Part shown: one piece after another, positions 15,684-25,624 of the stretch | Layout: each line of letters opens with the position of its first letter | Numbering within the stretch: the first letter of the stretch is position 1 | Assembly (NCBI GenBank): GCA_017427945.1 | Contig: JAFRRT010000007.1 | Coordinates: forward strand, 1-64,000 | Origin: Muribaculaceae bacterium | Lineage (GTDB): Bacteria; Bacteroidota; Bacteroidia; Bacteroidales; Muribaculaceae | Length of the DNA: 64,000 nt | Direction: 5' to 3' | Position numbers and translations under genes: made by a program | Notes under the pieces: model-generated | Database searches by the model: none | What the model saw: only the letters and a program-made list of their open reading frames with translations | What the model was told of the DNA's origin: nothing

Positions 15684-17264
15684 ATGTACACTCAAGAAAA
15701 CGGATTCTACATCGCGCACGGGCCCAACGGCCCCATCAGCATTCTGGGCAACATGGCCAACCGCCACGGCTTGATTGCCGGAGCCACGGGAACAGGTAAA
15801 ACGGTGACCCTGCAAGTGATTGCCGAGAGTTTCTGCAAGGCGGGAGTGCCCTGTTTCATGGCTGACATGAAGGGTGACCTGTCGGGCGTGAGCCAGCCGG
15901 GCAAGCTGTCGGGATTCATCGAGAAACGCCTGCCTGAGTTCGGCATGAACCAGGAAGACCTGACCTTTGAGGGCTGCCCGGTGAGGTTCTATGACGTCTA
16001 TGGTGAGCAGGGCATTTCCATGCGTGCCACCATCGGCGAGATGGGACCCGACCTGATGGGCCGCATCCTGGGGCTGAACGAGACGCAGACCGGCGTGCTC
16101 AACATCCTGTACCGCATCCTCGACGAGAAGGGCATCCTGCTCGATGATATCAAGGATCTGCGCAGCGCCCTCGACTGGCTGTCAAAACATGCCAAGGAAT
16201 ATACCACCCAATACGGTAACGTGGCAAGCGCCAGCATCGGAGCCATCCAGCGTGCCATACTTCATCTTGAAAACCAGGGCGCTGACAAGTTTTTCGGCAT
16301 CCCCTCGTTTGACATCATGGACCTGTTTGCCACGCGCGACGGCAAGGGTGTGCTCAGCGTGCTCGCTGCCGACAAGCTGATGTTGCAGCCCAAGCTGTAC
16401 TCCACTTTCCTGCTGTGGCTGCTGAGTGAGCTTTACAGCACACTGCCCGAGGTGGGCGACCTGGAGAAACCCAAACTGGTGTTCTTCTTCGACGAGGCTC
16501 ACATGCTGTTCGAGGACACGAGCAAGGCCTTGACCGACAAGATTGAGCAGGTTATTCGCCTTATCCGCAGTAAGGGGGTGGGCATCTTCTTCATTTCGCA
16601 GCTGCCCACCGATATTCCCGACATTATCCTGGGACAGTTGGGTAACCGTGTTCAGCATGCCCTGCGAGCCTACACGCCGCGGGACCAGAAGGCCATCCGC
16701 GCTGCCGCCGAGACCTTCCGCACCAATCCCGAATTCAAAACCGAGGACGCCATCCTGGGGCTCGAGACGGGCGAGGCGCTGGTATCGTTCCTTGACGAGA
16801 AGGGCGCCCCGAGCGTTGTCGAGCGTGCCAAGATCCTGTTCCCGCTGAGCCAGATAGGCGCCATCACCGAGGGACAGCGCCTCGACATCATGAATGCTGC
16901 AAGCGACATCAATCGTAAGTACAAGGAGGTGCAGGAGCGCGAGAGCGTCTTTGAGGTATTTGCCCGCGAGGCCGAAGCCGAGGCCAAGGCCGCCGAGGAA
17001 GCAGCTGCCGCCAAAGAGGCCGAGAAAGAGGAGAAAAACAAGAAAAAAGAGAAGACCATCTGGTCCAAGGTGTGGAAAGCCGTCGTGACCGCTGTGACCG
17101 GCACGCTGGCAACCATTCTGGGTAAGACCGTATCAGATGCCGTTACGGGCAAGAAGAGCAAGAACACGAGTGTCAAGGATGCCGCAGGGCGGGCCGTGAA
17201 GAACGCCACAAGCGCCGCTGGACGCCAAATTCTTCGCGACATCCTGGGCAATGCCGTCAAGTAA
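15684..17264 (+). CDS. HerA/DUF853-family ATPase (YjgR-like)
   Basis: 526 residues. Walker A GATGTGKT at 33-40, a MADMKGDLSG segment near 59-68 typical of the family, Walker B LVFFFDEAH at 265-273, then ISQLPTDIPDIILGQLGNRVQHALRA with sensor and arginine-finger residues. This is the HerA/FtsK-like helicase superfamily; DUF853 proteins are widespread, and their function is not established. After about residue 420 comes a highly charged K/E/A coiled-coil region and a basic, alanine-rich C-terminal tail, which may contact nucleic acid or partners. It is monocistronic with its own promoter and terminator. Confidence 0.9.
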   Translation: MYTQENGFYIAHGPNGPISILGNMANRHGLIAGATGTGKTVTLQVIAESFCKAGVPCFMADMKGDLSGVSQPGKLSGFIEKRLPEFGMNQEDLTFEGCPVRFYDVYGEQGISMRATIGEMGPDLMGRILGLNETQTGVLNILYRILDEKGILLDDIKDLRSALDWLSKHAKEYTTQYGNVASASIGAIQRAILHLENQGADKFFGIPSFDIMDLFATRDGKGVLSVLAADKLMLQPKLYSTFLLWLLSELYSTLPEVGDLEKPKLVFFFDEAHMLFEDTSKALTDKIEQVIRLIRSKGVGIFFISQLPTDIPDIILGQLGNRVQHALRAYTPRDQKAIRAAAETFRTNPEFKTEDAILGLETGEALVSFLDEKGAPSVVERAKILFPLSQIGAITEGQRLDIMNAASDINRKYKEVQERESVFEVFAREAEAEAKAAEEAAAAKEAEKEEKNKKKEKTIWSKVWKAVVTAVTGTLATILGKTVSDAVTGKKSKNTSVKDAAGRAVKNATSAAGRQILRDILGNAVK

Positions 17265-17290
17265 CAGCGACATTGCACATAATGAACGTC

Positions 17291-17320
17291 AAACGGCCTG
17301 GGGGTTTCCCAGGCCGTTTT
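17291..17320 (+). terminator. terminator after the HerA-like gene
   Basis: A perfect 12-bp stem (17291-17302 with 17308-17319), 5-nt loop, ending in TTTT, 26 bases past the stop codon. Confidence 0.85.
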
Positions 17321-17549
17321 GCGTGCTTCAAAATGGTTTTGATTGATGGTGCTTTGTAATGGTTGCTTTTAATTCTTCCTGTCACTCACTGGCTTGCCGG
17401 CCAACCTTACGATAGCAATGGTTTGTATTTTCCAGGTATCGGTCTGTTTTATTATTAATGTGCGGCAAAAGTCGTTGTTTAAGTGTTGTGTCGACCGGCA
17501 AAACCAAGTGAATGAAATATCAACATTATTACATTATTATTCAAATTTT

Positions 17550-18083
17550 TCAATGTGCGGGTTCGAAGCGTTCGAAGCGTCCGTCGCTGTAGAAGACGAA
17601 AATATTGACCACATGGCGCTCACCATTTGATGAACCTCGTCGGGTATTTCGTCCAGCAGCGGCACTCTGCATCATGCTCTGGAGTGTCTCACTCATCATC
17701 GAGGGAGAGGTGGCACGCTGCATCGGCTTGGAAGACGAGGCGGGATATCCCACCTGGTCATCACCGTCAAACGAGATGGCGCGTTGACCTTTTTCCTCGA
17801 ACCGGGAATTCCCGTCACGATCAGGAGTTGATGCCGAATCGGCAGGACGAATTGAATCGGCTCCCGAGCTCAACATCTCTCCGTCGCCAAACATGAGCCA
17901 CATAACGTTCAGGGAAGGATAGGCGCGATGGATCTTGCCAATCACTTCATCACTCACTTTCTTGTTGCGACCATTGAGCAACTGAGAGAGTGTGGGACGA
18001 GGTATCTCACAGGTATCGGCAAACTGGGAATTTGAAATCCCGGCTTGCTCAAGAAACTTTTTCAACCTCGATACAATATCCAT
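17550..18083 (-). CDS. XRE-type helix-turn-helix regulator
   Basis: 177 residues. The first 70 form a Cro/CI-type DNA-binding domain (SRLKKFLEQAGISNSQFADTCEIP, with the recognition helix RPTLSQLLNGRNKKVSDEV) and the typical Bacteroidetes ending LNVMWLMFGDGEM. The rest is low-complexity, rich in S, D, P and M, ending in a beta-like VVNIFVFYSDGRFERF segment. There is no LexA-type peptidase motif. It is alone, reading away from a 1.4 kb AT-rich desert that could hold its targets. Regulated genes are unknown; no phage genes are nearby. Confidence 0.8.
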   Translation of the reverse strand: MDIVSRLKKFLEQAGISNSQFADTCEIPRPTLSQLLNGRNKKVSDEVIGKIHRAYPSLNVMWLMFGDGEMLSSGADSIRPADSASTPDRDGNSRFEEKGQRAISFDGDDQVGYPASSSKPMQRATSPSMMSETLQSMMQSAAAGRNTRRGSSNGERHVVNIFVFYSDGRFERFEPAH

Positions 18084-19507
18084 TTAAGAACAATTTTTTT
18101 GTGACGCTCAAGTGAGCGAGAAAGCCATATTTACGGGCAGAAAATTTTCTGACACCAAACTGAGGTCTTGAAAACACCCCAAAATCGCCCCAAAGCTCAA
18201 AAATCGGCTGTTTGCGATTTTTAATTTTGGGATTGCAAATTTAAAACGTTTTTTTGAATTGACCAAATTTATAAACGAAAATTTTAAAATTTGCAATTAT
18301 ATTTTCCAAAAATTGACAATTTTCGGCAGATTTCAAAAGTAAATAAAATCATTTAAAGTAGTACTTCACTATTTACTGATTATTTTTCTAATTTATAATG
18401 TTTTAAACTTAAACAACTTGGTCAAATTTTGCTGTTTTCGCCGGCAAACCCATTTCTTAAAGCCATACTGATAGTTTTTCTCGTATTTTATTGTTTTTCA
18501 GTTAATTGTAGCATATTTAAAAAAATGTTAACGGCTGTTTTTAGTGAATTTGTAAACTTTGCGGTCGCAAATTCTCATTTTTTAGCGTTTGGGTACAAAC
18601 GCAAACTCCTGTCTGGATCCGGAAACAGCCAATTTTCATCCCCTACCCCTGATTTTGGAACGCAAACCATGGGCCGTTCTCAAAGCCGAATAAGCCGTTG
18701 GTAAATTACCATTTTTGATTTTCTGAGTGCTCAACTCGATTTCCTTGCGATTTTCTCCAGCACACCCTACTCTGGCATGAAATCGGCGAATTTGAGCGAT
18801 TCTAAGGAAGTAACCAATTTGTCAAAATATTACAAGAATACCGATAAATAAAGGTCCTAAAGATGATTTTATAGTCATTTTATATGCCATTTCGCGCGTC
18901 TTCAAAAAAGTGAAAATCGGGCAAAAATGCCCGATTTTTCCGGTTTTCCTGATTTTTGAGCCAAAAATGGCAAAAAAGCGACTTTTTGACCAATTTTCCA
19001 TCCTCTCGGACATGATGCCTCTGCACCTGTTCTAACCCACCCTACAAGCGGTTAAGGGCGATTTTCCACCCCATTTAAGGGGTAGAATTTTCTGATATTT
19101 TTTGAGGCTAATTTTGGTCACCCACCCCGTTTTTGAGTTCCAGGGCTTAAATTTTCTGACCCAAAATCCGTGCAATTTTCAAAAAATCTGATTTTCACCC
19201 CACTTTTAGGCTCAAAAAATCAGCTTAAAAAATCCAGAAAATTTGACTGAAAAGCACGCAGGTTTTTGATGAGAGGTCAAATGCATCTCTGAAAAGAATG
19301 ATCCACGACGTTTCAATTTTTCTCTTCGACAGAACCTATAACTGTCACAAAAAATTTCTAACCTTCCTAAACCGCTCATCGTGATGATGAATTTTTCCAA
19401 GTCAAAAAAACACCCTCCCCTTTTAGTCACGGTAAGATTTTTTTTGATTGTATTTTTCATCTGTTGTCATGACGATCGAGATGACCATGAAAAGAGATGA
19501 AAAATAT
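18084..19507. other. AT-rich gene desert with recurring short words
   Basis: About 1.4 kb without a believable gene. It is far richer in A and T than the flanks and reuses words: AATTTTCTGA three times (near 18140, 19085 and 19152), GATTTTC followed by CCC runs several times. Two poor -7 boxes for the XRE gene (minus strand, 18236-18243 and 18264-18271) lie in it. The short open frames in it look random in composition. Confidence 0.6.
18913..18938. terminator. terminator-like hairpin inside the gene desert
   Basis: A perfect 11-bp stem (18913-18923 with 18928-18938) with an AAAA loop and T-run. No gene ends here, so it may terminate an unannotated RNA or be a relic. Confidence 0.5.
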
Positions 19508-19543
19508 CAAGGGGGTGTCACAACCGATGGTGACACCCCCTTG
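19508..19543 (-). terminator. terminator of uvrA
   Basis: A perfect 13-bp stem (19508-19520 with 19531-19543) and 10-nt loop, with an AT-rich T-containing tail on the minus strand, 26 bases past the uvrA stop. Confidence 0.85.
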
Positions 19544-19568
19544 TAATGAGTTAATCCGAAATGAATAA

Positions 19569-22403
19569 TTATTGCATGAGTTCCTGCTTGAGGAATCGGC
19601 CCGTAACCGAGTCGGGCGACTGCGCCACCTCCTCGGGCGTTCCTGAGGCGACAACCATTCCGCCATCACGTCCACCCTCGGGTCCCATGTCGATGATATG
19701 GTCAGCACACTTGATGATGTCCATGTTGTGCTCAATCACAATAACGGTGTTTCCTTTATCGACAAGACGGTTGAGGACACCCAGCAAAACCTTGATGTCC
19801 TCGAAGTGAAGACCAGTCGTAGGTTCGTCAAGGATATAGACCGTTTTGCCCGTGTCTTTCTTGGCGAGTTCGCAGGCCAGTTTCACGCGCTGGCATTCCC
19901 CACCCGACAGGGTGCTGGAAGGCTGTCCCAGCTTGATATAGCCCAATCCTACGTCCTGCAGCACCTTGATTTTTCGCAAAATCGACGGCACGGCCTCAAA
20001 GAACTCCACAGCCTGGTTGATGGTCATGTCGAGCACATCAGCGATGGATTTGCCCTTGAACTTGACTTCGAGCGTCTCGCGGTTATAGCGCTTGCCACCA
20101 CATTCCTCGCAGGGGACGAGCACATCGGGCAGGAAATTCATCTCCACGGTCTTGTAGCCGTTACCGTTGCACTTCTCGCATCTGCCGCCGCTCGTATTGA
20201 ACGAGAAACGACCGGGTTTGTAGGCTCGTATCTTGGACTCAGGAAGGTTGACGAACAGGTTGCGGATGTCGGTGAACACGCCCGTGTAGGTCGCTGCATT
20301 GGAGCGTGGCGTGCGTCCCAGCGGAGCCTGATCGACCGAAATCACCTTGTCCACCAATTCCAGACCGCTCACCTTGTCATAGGGCATCGGAGCGGTATGC
20401 GAACGGTAAAGGCGCTGACTGAGGATGGGCTGCAGGGTGGCATTGACCAGGGTGGACTTGCCGCTGCCGCTCACGCCCGTAACGCAGATGAAAGTGCCCA
20501 AGGGGAACTCCACGTCAACCCCCTTGAGGTTGTTGCCACGGCATCCCGTCAGGCTCAGGCTCTTACCGCTGCCCTTGCGTCGGCGCGCCGGCAACTCTAT
20601 GGAGCGCGTGCCGTTCAGGTAATCGGCCGTGAGCGTGTGCTGCTTCAGCAGCTGCTCGGGCGTTCCTGCAAACACGACGTTACCGCCCTTGCGGCCCGCC
20701 AACGGCCCTATGTCGATTACATAGTCGGCCTGCAGCATCATCTCCTTGTCGTGCTCGACAACGAGTATCGTATTGCCGTCGTCACGCAGCGTCTTGAGCG
20801 AGTCAATCAGCCGTTGGTTATCGCGTTGGTGCAGCCCGATAGAGGGCTCATCGAGGATATACAGCACATTGACCAGACGTGAACCGATTTGGGTGGCGAG
20901 CCTAATGCGCTGACTCTCACCGCCCGACAGCGATGCCGAGTTGCGGTTAAGCGAAATATAATTCAAGCCCACTTCAAGCAGGAAGTTGAGCCTTGAGCTG
21001 ATTTCCTTGACGATTTCGCGAGCGATTTCCCATTGGGTGGGCGTTACGTGATTCTGAAGGTCTTCAATCCAGTCACGCAGCTCAACGATGTCCATCTCGG
21101 CCAGTTGAGCGATGTTCTTGCCATTCAGCTTAAAATGTAACGCCTCACGGTTCAGCCTTGCCCCCTGACATTCGGGGCAGACGGCGCGAGAGAAGAACTG
21201 TCCGGCCCACTTCTGCGCTGCACTCGTCGCCAAGTCGTCCTGCTGCATCTCGATGTACTTAACAAGTCCGTCAAACGTGAGGAAATAGTTGCTGGTCGAG
21301 AGCGTTTCGGTATGCAAGTTCAGCCGTTCATTGGTGCCGTTGAGGATTTCCTCAAGGGCCTCCTCGGGCAGCTCATTCAACGGCATGTCGAGTGTGCTGC
21401 CGTATTTCTCGCAGATAGCCTGGATTTGCCAGAAAATCTGTGAATTTTTGTATTTGCCCAACGGCAGGATGCCGCCATTCTTGATGCTCAACGTCATGTC
21501 GGGCATGATCTTGTCGCGGTCGATAATGTTCACATATCCCAAGCCCTTGCAATGCGGGCAAGCGCCTAATGGGGAGTTGAACGAGAAATTGTGCGGAGCG
21601 GGCTCCAGATAGGAAAGGCCTGTCACGGGGTCCATCAGTGAGCGGCTGTAGTAGCCCACCTCCCCCGTTTCGTCATCGAGCACCATCAGCTGACCGTTGC
21701 CCTGCTTGAAGGCAAGATCGGCCGTGTCGGCAAGGCGTTTCATGTCCTTGTCGGCCACCTTGAGGCGGTCCACCACCAGTTCCACGTTGTGGTTCACATA
21801 GCGGTCGAGCTTCATGCCGAAGGTGATTTCACGCAGGGTGCCGTCAACACGCACGTTGATATAACCCTTCTTACGCAGGTTCTCGAACAAATCCTTGTAA
21901 TGTCCCTTACGGTTCTTGACCAGCGGGGCAAGGATGTATATCTTGCGGCCCTGATAGCGTTCAAGAATCAGGCTCAGGATTTTATCGATGGTGTATTTGA
22001 CCATCTTCTCGCCCGACAAATAGGAATAGGCGTCGGCAGCGCGGGCATACAGCAGGCGCAGGTAGTCATAGACCTCGGTGGTGGTGCCCACCGTGCTACG
22101 CGGGTTACGGTTGACGGTCTTCTGCCCGATGGAGATGACGGGGCACAGCCCGGATATCTTGTCCACGTTGGGGCGCTCAAGCACACCCAGCATGTTGCGG
22201 GCATAGGAGGAGAATGTCTCGAGGTAGCGTCGCTGGCCCTCGGCAAACACCGTGTCGAACGCCAACGAAGACTTACCGCTGCCACTCAACCCGGTGATGA
22301 CCGTGAGCTTGTAGTGCGGTATTTCCACGTCGATATTCTTGAGGTTGTGGACCCTTGCGCCCAACACCTCGACACTGTCTATATCCTGCCCGTTAAATTT
22401 CAT
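19569..22403 (-). CDS. uvrA: UvrABC excinuclease subunit A
   Basis: 944 residues, full length. UvrA recognises bulky DNA lesions and loads UvrB in nucleotide excision repair. The first ATPase begins with GLSGSGKSSLAFDT (about 38-51); CPHCKGLGY and CPECQGARLN form one zinc site; the signature LSGGESQRIRLA is present. The second half has GVSGSGKST, the zinc hook CEKCNGNG...CEECGGKRYN, and LSGGECQRVKLA with ILDEPTTGLH. It is last of three minus-strand genes, 17 bp after the lytic transglycosylase stop, so it is probably co-transcribed with envelope genes. Confidence 0.97.
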   Translation of the reverse strand: MKFNGQDIDSVEVLGARVHNLKNIDVEIPHYKLTVITGLSGSGKSSLAFDTVFAEGQRRYLETFSSYARNMLGVLERPNVDKISGLCPVISIGQKTVNRNPRSTVGTTTEVYDYLRLLYARAADAYSYLSGEKMVKYTIDKILSLILERYQGRKIYILAPLVKNRKGHYKDLFENLRKKGYINVRVDGTLREITFGMKLDRYVNHNVELVVDRLKVADKDMKRLADTADLAFKQGNGQLMVLDDETGEVGYYSRSLMDPVTGLSYLEPAPHNFSFNSPLGACPHCKGLGYVNIIDRDKIMPDMTLSIKNGGILPLGKYKNSQIFWQIQAICEKYGSTLDMPLNELPEEALEEILNGTNERLNLHTETLSTSNYFLTFDGLVKYIEMQQDDLATSAAQKWAGQFFSRAVCPECQGARLNREALHFKLNGKNIAQLAEMDIVELRDWIEDLQNHVTPTQWEIAREIVKEISSRLNFLLEVGLNYISLNRNSASLSGGESQRIRLATQIGSRLVNVLYILDEPSIGLHQRDNQRLIDSLKTLRDDGNTILVVEHDKEMMLQADYVIDIGPLAGRKGGNVVFAGTPEQLLKQHTLTADYLNGTRSIELPARRRKGSGKSLSLTGCRGNNLKGVDVEFPLGTFICVTGVSGSGKSTLVNATLQPILSQRLYRSHTAPMPYDKVSGLELVDKVISVDQAPLGRTPRSNAATYTGVFTDIRNLFVNLPESKIRAYKPGRFSFNTSGGRCEKCNGNGYKTVEMNFLPDVLVPCEECGGKRYNRETLEVKFKGKSIADVLDMTINQAVEFFEAVPSILRKIKVLQDVGLGYIKLGQPSSTLSGGECQRVKLACELAKKDTGKTVYILDEPTTGLHFEDIKVLLGVLNRLVDKGNTVIVIEHNMDIIKCADHIIDMGPEGGRDGGMVVASGTPEEVAQSPDSVTGRFLKQELMQ

Positions 22404-22420
22404 GTTTCTTACGTTAGACG

Positions 22421-23389
22421 TTAATCGACTACCCAGTCTTTATTATAGGCGGTGAACGTGCGTTTGCTGCGGTAGAGTTCGCTCTGCTTGGGCACCCTCA
22501 CCTTGTAGGTCTTGCCACTGGCATTGGTCAGCCTGGTAGAGCGTATCCACGGGTTCGCCTCACGCAGCTGGGCATAGGTGATGCCTTTACTCTTGGCCCA
22601 ATCCACCCAGCTGGCAACAGACCCTGTGACATCAACCGTTGTATAGTCCACCGGCTGGTACAGGTTCTTGCGCGAGAAGCGGTAACCGTAGCGCTTGGGC
22701 GACTCCATCACCAGCTTGTAGGCGATGATGCGGAAGACATACCGTGACGTCTCCTGCACGAGATAGAGGTCAAACGAATTATCGACCTGCTGCTTGGACA
22801 ATTCATTGGACAAACGCTGCATACCGGCATTGTAACTTGCGGCAACAGTGGGCCAATGGCCGTATTTCTTGTATGCCGCCTTCAGGTACTTGCAGGCAGC
22901 AACGGTCGATTTCTCGGGGTCGAAGCGCTCGTCCACGTCATCGCCCACCTCAAGGCCATAGTCCCTCGCCGTACCTGCCAGCAGTTGCCATATTCCGGCT
23001 GCCTTGGCACTGGAATAGGCATTGTAGTCCATCGAACTCTCGGTGACAGCAAGATAAAGGAAATCCTGCGGCACACCCTGATCTTTGAGGATTTTAGCCA
23101 GCGCCGGGAAATAGCGGTTGGCACGCTTGAAGCACAGTTCAGTAGTCGTCTGGCCATAGATGATGCCCGTGAGTTCACGGTCCAGCCTCTCGGCCATATC
23201 CAGGCGGTCAAAGCTCACTTTCTCGCCCGCAAACGTGACACTCATGGGAATATCAGGACTGGCTGTAACGCCAAACACGGGGGACGATGCTCCCGTGCTT
23301 GACTGCTTACTATACTCTTTCTTGAGCTGCGCATGCATCACGACAGTGGTTGCCATGAGCGCTGCAACAAGCAATATGATTCGTTTCAT
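22421..23389 (-). CDS. secreted lytic transglycosylase (SLT/MltD-like)
   Basis: 322 residues with a signal peptide (IILLVAALMATTVVMHA). The SLT goose-lysozyme-like domain covers about 90-235, with the catalytic glutamate E117 in LAVTESSMDYNA and the following AAGIWQLLAGTARDYGL and ASYNAGMQRLS motifs. It cleaves peptidoglycan glycan strands to 1,6-anhydro ends in the periplasm. The C-terminal part (about 255-322) is not a clear LysM, though TYAQLREANPWI and YKVRVPKQSE resemble a degenerate one. It lies 30 bp after the T9SS cargo gene and 17 bp before uvrA. Confidence 0.9.
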   Translation of the reverse strand: MKRIILLVAALMATTVVMHAQLKKEYSKQSSTGASSPVFGVTASPDIPMSVTFAGEKVSFDRLDMAERLDRELTGIIYGQTTTELCFKRANRYFPALAKILKDQGVPQDFLYLAVTESSMDYNAYSSAKAAGIWQLLAGTARDYGLEVGDDVDERFDPEKSTVAACKYLKAAYKKYGHWPTVAASYNAGMQRLSNELSKQQVDNSFDLYLVQETSRYVFRIIAYKLVMESPKRYGYRFSRKNLYQPVDYTTVDVTGSVASWVDWAKSKGITYAQLREANPWIRSTRLTNASGKTYKVRVPKQSELYRSKRTFTAYNKDWVVD

Positions 23390-23419
23390 TGGTTTGTCAG
23401 GTCATTTCTTTTAGGTTGA

Positions 23420-24775
23420 TTAAAATCCACCTGTGTCGACTCCACCCGAGCCGTCACCCGAGGTGCCTTCGCCGCCACGCTTGTAACGCAGGATGGAGAT
23501 GTCGCCACGCTTTTTGTACTTCACACCGTCGCTGCCCAATGCGGTCACCACATAGTAGTACACGCCGGTGTCCACCAGTTTGCCTCGGTATGTGCCGTCC
23601 CAGCCGCTGCCGGGATCGGTGAACTCGCACACGAGGTTACCCCAGCGGTTGTAAATCCAGCAGTGGAACTCCACAAGCGACTTGTAAGAGACTTTCCATA
23701 CATCGTTAACACCCTCGGTGGAACCGGGCGAGAAGATGTTGGGGCATACCAGCTCGCTCTCGCTCACCGTGATGGTATATACGTCACTGTAGGCTTCGCA
23801 GGTACCCTCCGCATTGGCTACCATGTAGCGCATGTAATAGGTACCCCAGTCATTGAACGTATAATCAACCTCGTCTTGATTATATTGCAGGACAATATTC
23901 ATAAAGTCAGGATCGGTCGACATTTCCCACACTCGGTAAACAACAGCGTCGGTGGGATAGCCCGTGAACACGATGTGAACAGGAGCCGAGCCGCCCAGTC
24001 CGCTGTCCAGTCCTCTCTCGTTACTGTTGCCGCGGTCCTCCTGCACGACGTTGGCGCCGCACCCCACAGCATGGGTGTAGAAATACTCGCCCTCGATGGT
24101 CTCACCTATGCCCCATTGCTCCAGGAAGCGGTCACCCGAGAGCGTGAACTCGGTATTGCACAGCGGCGGGGTAATATCGACACCCTGGTCCAGGGAGGCA
24201 AAGGTCTCAATAACCTCCTTCTCCTGCCAGTGGGTGCTGTCGTCCCACACAAGCGTGTTGTACTGCAGCTTGATCTCACGGTCGAGCACCAGTCGATGGC
24301 CATTGATGTCATAATAGAGAATGGAACTGGCATGACCGTCGATGTTGAACGAGAGCAGACTACACGGCGACTCATTGTTATAGAACATGTCATTCAACTC
24401 CAAGTAGTAGTCGGCATAGTTCACCACCCAGCAATAATAGCGGTCAGTGCCCTCCTCGATGATGTAGCCTGTGTTGGGCAACACCTGCGACAGCGTCGTG
24501 ACCGCTCCCGCATGAGTGATACCTGAAATGGGCTCGGCATAACCACCGCCACGGGTGTCGTAGCTGTACCATGTCACCTCTTCATTACTGGTGGCAGTAT
24601 AGTTCATCTTCACCCCCTGGGTGTTATAGACTACAAATATCTTGTTTAATCCTGTACTCATTTCGGGCGTCACCTCAATCACGCTGTATTGACCCTCATC
24701 GGTAAACGACACCTGACCGCGTACCGACAACAAAGCCAGCGCGGCCGCCATGAGCATTATTATTCTTTTGTTCAT
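23420..24775 (-). CDS. secreted protein with gliding-motility-type (T9SS type B) C-terminal domain
   Basis: 451 residues from 24775, the Met that starts a signal peptide (MNKRIIMLMAAALALLSVRG); the frame is open a further 24 codons upstream but that part is untranslated leader. The middle contains Ig-like beta domains. The C-terminal ~90 residues match the CHU_C/T9SS type B sorting domain: CPNIFSPGSTEGVNDVWKV, IYNRWGNLV, GWDGTYRGKLVDTGVYYYVV and YKKRGDISILR. Such domains direct export by the type IX system and anchoring at the outer surface. Unusually, about 21 residues of Gly/Ser/Asp-rich tail follow the point where the domain normally ends. Confidence 0.85.
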   Translation of the reverse strand: MNKRIIMLMAAALALLSVRGQVSFTDEGQYSVIEVTPEMSTGLNKIFVVYNTQGVKMNYTATSNEEVTWYSYDTRGGGYAEPISGITHAGAVTTLSQVLPNTGYIIEEGTDRYYCWVVNYADYYLELNDMFYNNESPCSLLSFNIDGHASSILYYDINGHRLVLDREIKLQYNTLVWDDSTHWQEKEVIETFASLDQGVDITPPLCNTEFTLSGDRFLEQWGIGETIEGEYFYTHAVGCGANVVQEDRGNSNERGLDSGLGGSAPVHIVFTGYPTDAVVYRVWEMSTDPDFMNIVLQYNQDEVDYTFNDWGTYYMRYMVANAEGTCEAYSDVYTITVSESELVCPNIFSPGSTEGVNDVWKVSYKSLVEFHCWIYNRWGNLVCEFTDPGSGWDGTYRGKLVDTGVYYYVVTALGSDGVKYKKRGDISILRYKRGGEGTSGDGSGGVDTGGF

Positions 24776-24988
24776 AGTGCGCACTTGATATTTCTTTTCA
24801 TTATAAATATATAACGTGAACCCTCCCCCGTTATTGCCACACAGCACAAGATTATGATTTCAATAGTGCGTAAAAACAATTCCCACACCGCAAGTTTGAA
24901 ACGAGCACTCCTTGTGGTGTGGGAATAGGAGAATAGATTATTGACGCTCGGAAAGCTTACCGTGTTTGTATTCGTCGGAGCAAATCTT

Positions 24989-25019
24989 TTTGTTATGTCG
25001 AGGGAATGCGCTACCTTTG
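24989..25019 (+). promoter_or_regulatory. promoter of the C_GCAxxG_C_C gene
   Basis: -33 TTTG (24989-24992), 19-bp spacer, -7 TACCTTTG (25012-25019), 34 bp before the ATG. Confidence 0.8.
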
Positions 25020-25053
25020 CACTGGATTGTAATACATTATATATAATAGTAAG

Positions 25054-25455
25054 ATGGAACAAAATGAGATGATGAACGGGATGCCGCGACGCGAGCGTGC
25101 GGTACTGTACAAGCGCGATTACAACTGTTGCCAGGCGGTGCTGCTGGCGTTCGCCCCCGAGCTGGGACTGCCCGAGGAGCGGCTGCTGGCGATGGGCGCA
25201 TGCTTTGGCAGCGGCATGGGCAGTATGGATGAGACCTGCGGCGCCTTGTGCGGTGCACAGATGGCGCAGGGAATGCTGCGCTATGACGGCCACCGCCTAA
25301 ACCCGCTGGCGAGCCGGTTGCGTGCCGAGTTTGAACAGCGTTGCGGCGCCACACGATGCAAGGACCTGAAGGGCGTGGGCACCGACCACGGCGTGCTGTG
25401 CTCGTGCGAGGACTGCGTGCGCCACGCGGTCGAGGCGCTGGAACTATTGCTCTGA
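25054..25455 (+). CDS. C_GCAxxG_C_C family putative redox protein
   Basis: 133 residues with the family's spaced cysteines: NCCQAVLLAF, GACFGSGMGSMDETCGALCGA, then RCGATRCKDL and LCSCEDCV. The family (TIGR01909-type) is small, cysteine-rich, common in anaerobes and thought to bind metal or act in redox chemistry; no function is established. It has its own promoter and stands between divergent and downstream genes. The coding part is unusually GC-rich compared with the flanking intergenic DNA. Confidence 0.85.
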   Translation: MEQNEMMNGMPRRERAVLYKRDYNCCQAVLLAFAPELGLPEERLLAMGACFGSGMGSMDETCGALCGAQMAQGMLRYDGHRLNPLASRLRAEFEQRCGATRCKDLKGVGTDHGVLCSCEDCVRHAVEALELLL

Positions 25456-25553
25456 GAATTCTGACAGCTTTGAATACTCTTAATTACCCTACCAAGAGAG
25501 ATATTTTTCTTTTTTAATTGGAATTTTTTAGCAAGTTATTGACAAATTTGGAG

Positions 25554-25561
25554 TATCTTTG
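25554..25561 (+). promoter_or_regulatory. -7 box for the mre-rod operon
   Basis: TATCTTTG, perfect, 63 bp before the mreB ATG. No -33 element at the usual distance was found. Confidence 0.65.
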
Positions 25562-25624
25562 CAGTCCATTTATCGAGAGTTTTCAACAAGATTTCATAAC
25601 TAACAATTATACAGACTTTTCATC

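Noticed and set aside
17550-18083. Prophage repressor reading of the XRE gene
   Set aside because: No integrase, structural or lysis genes are nearby, so a phage origin is not supported.
18429-18704. 91-codon frame in the AT-rich desert
   Set aside because: No start signal, no motif, random-looking composition.
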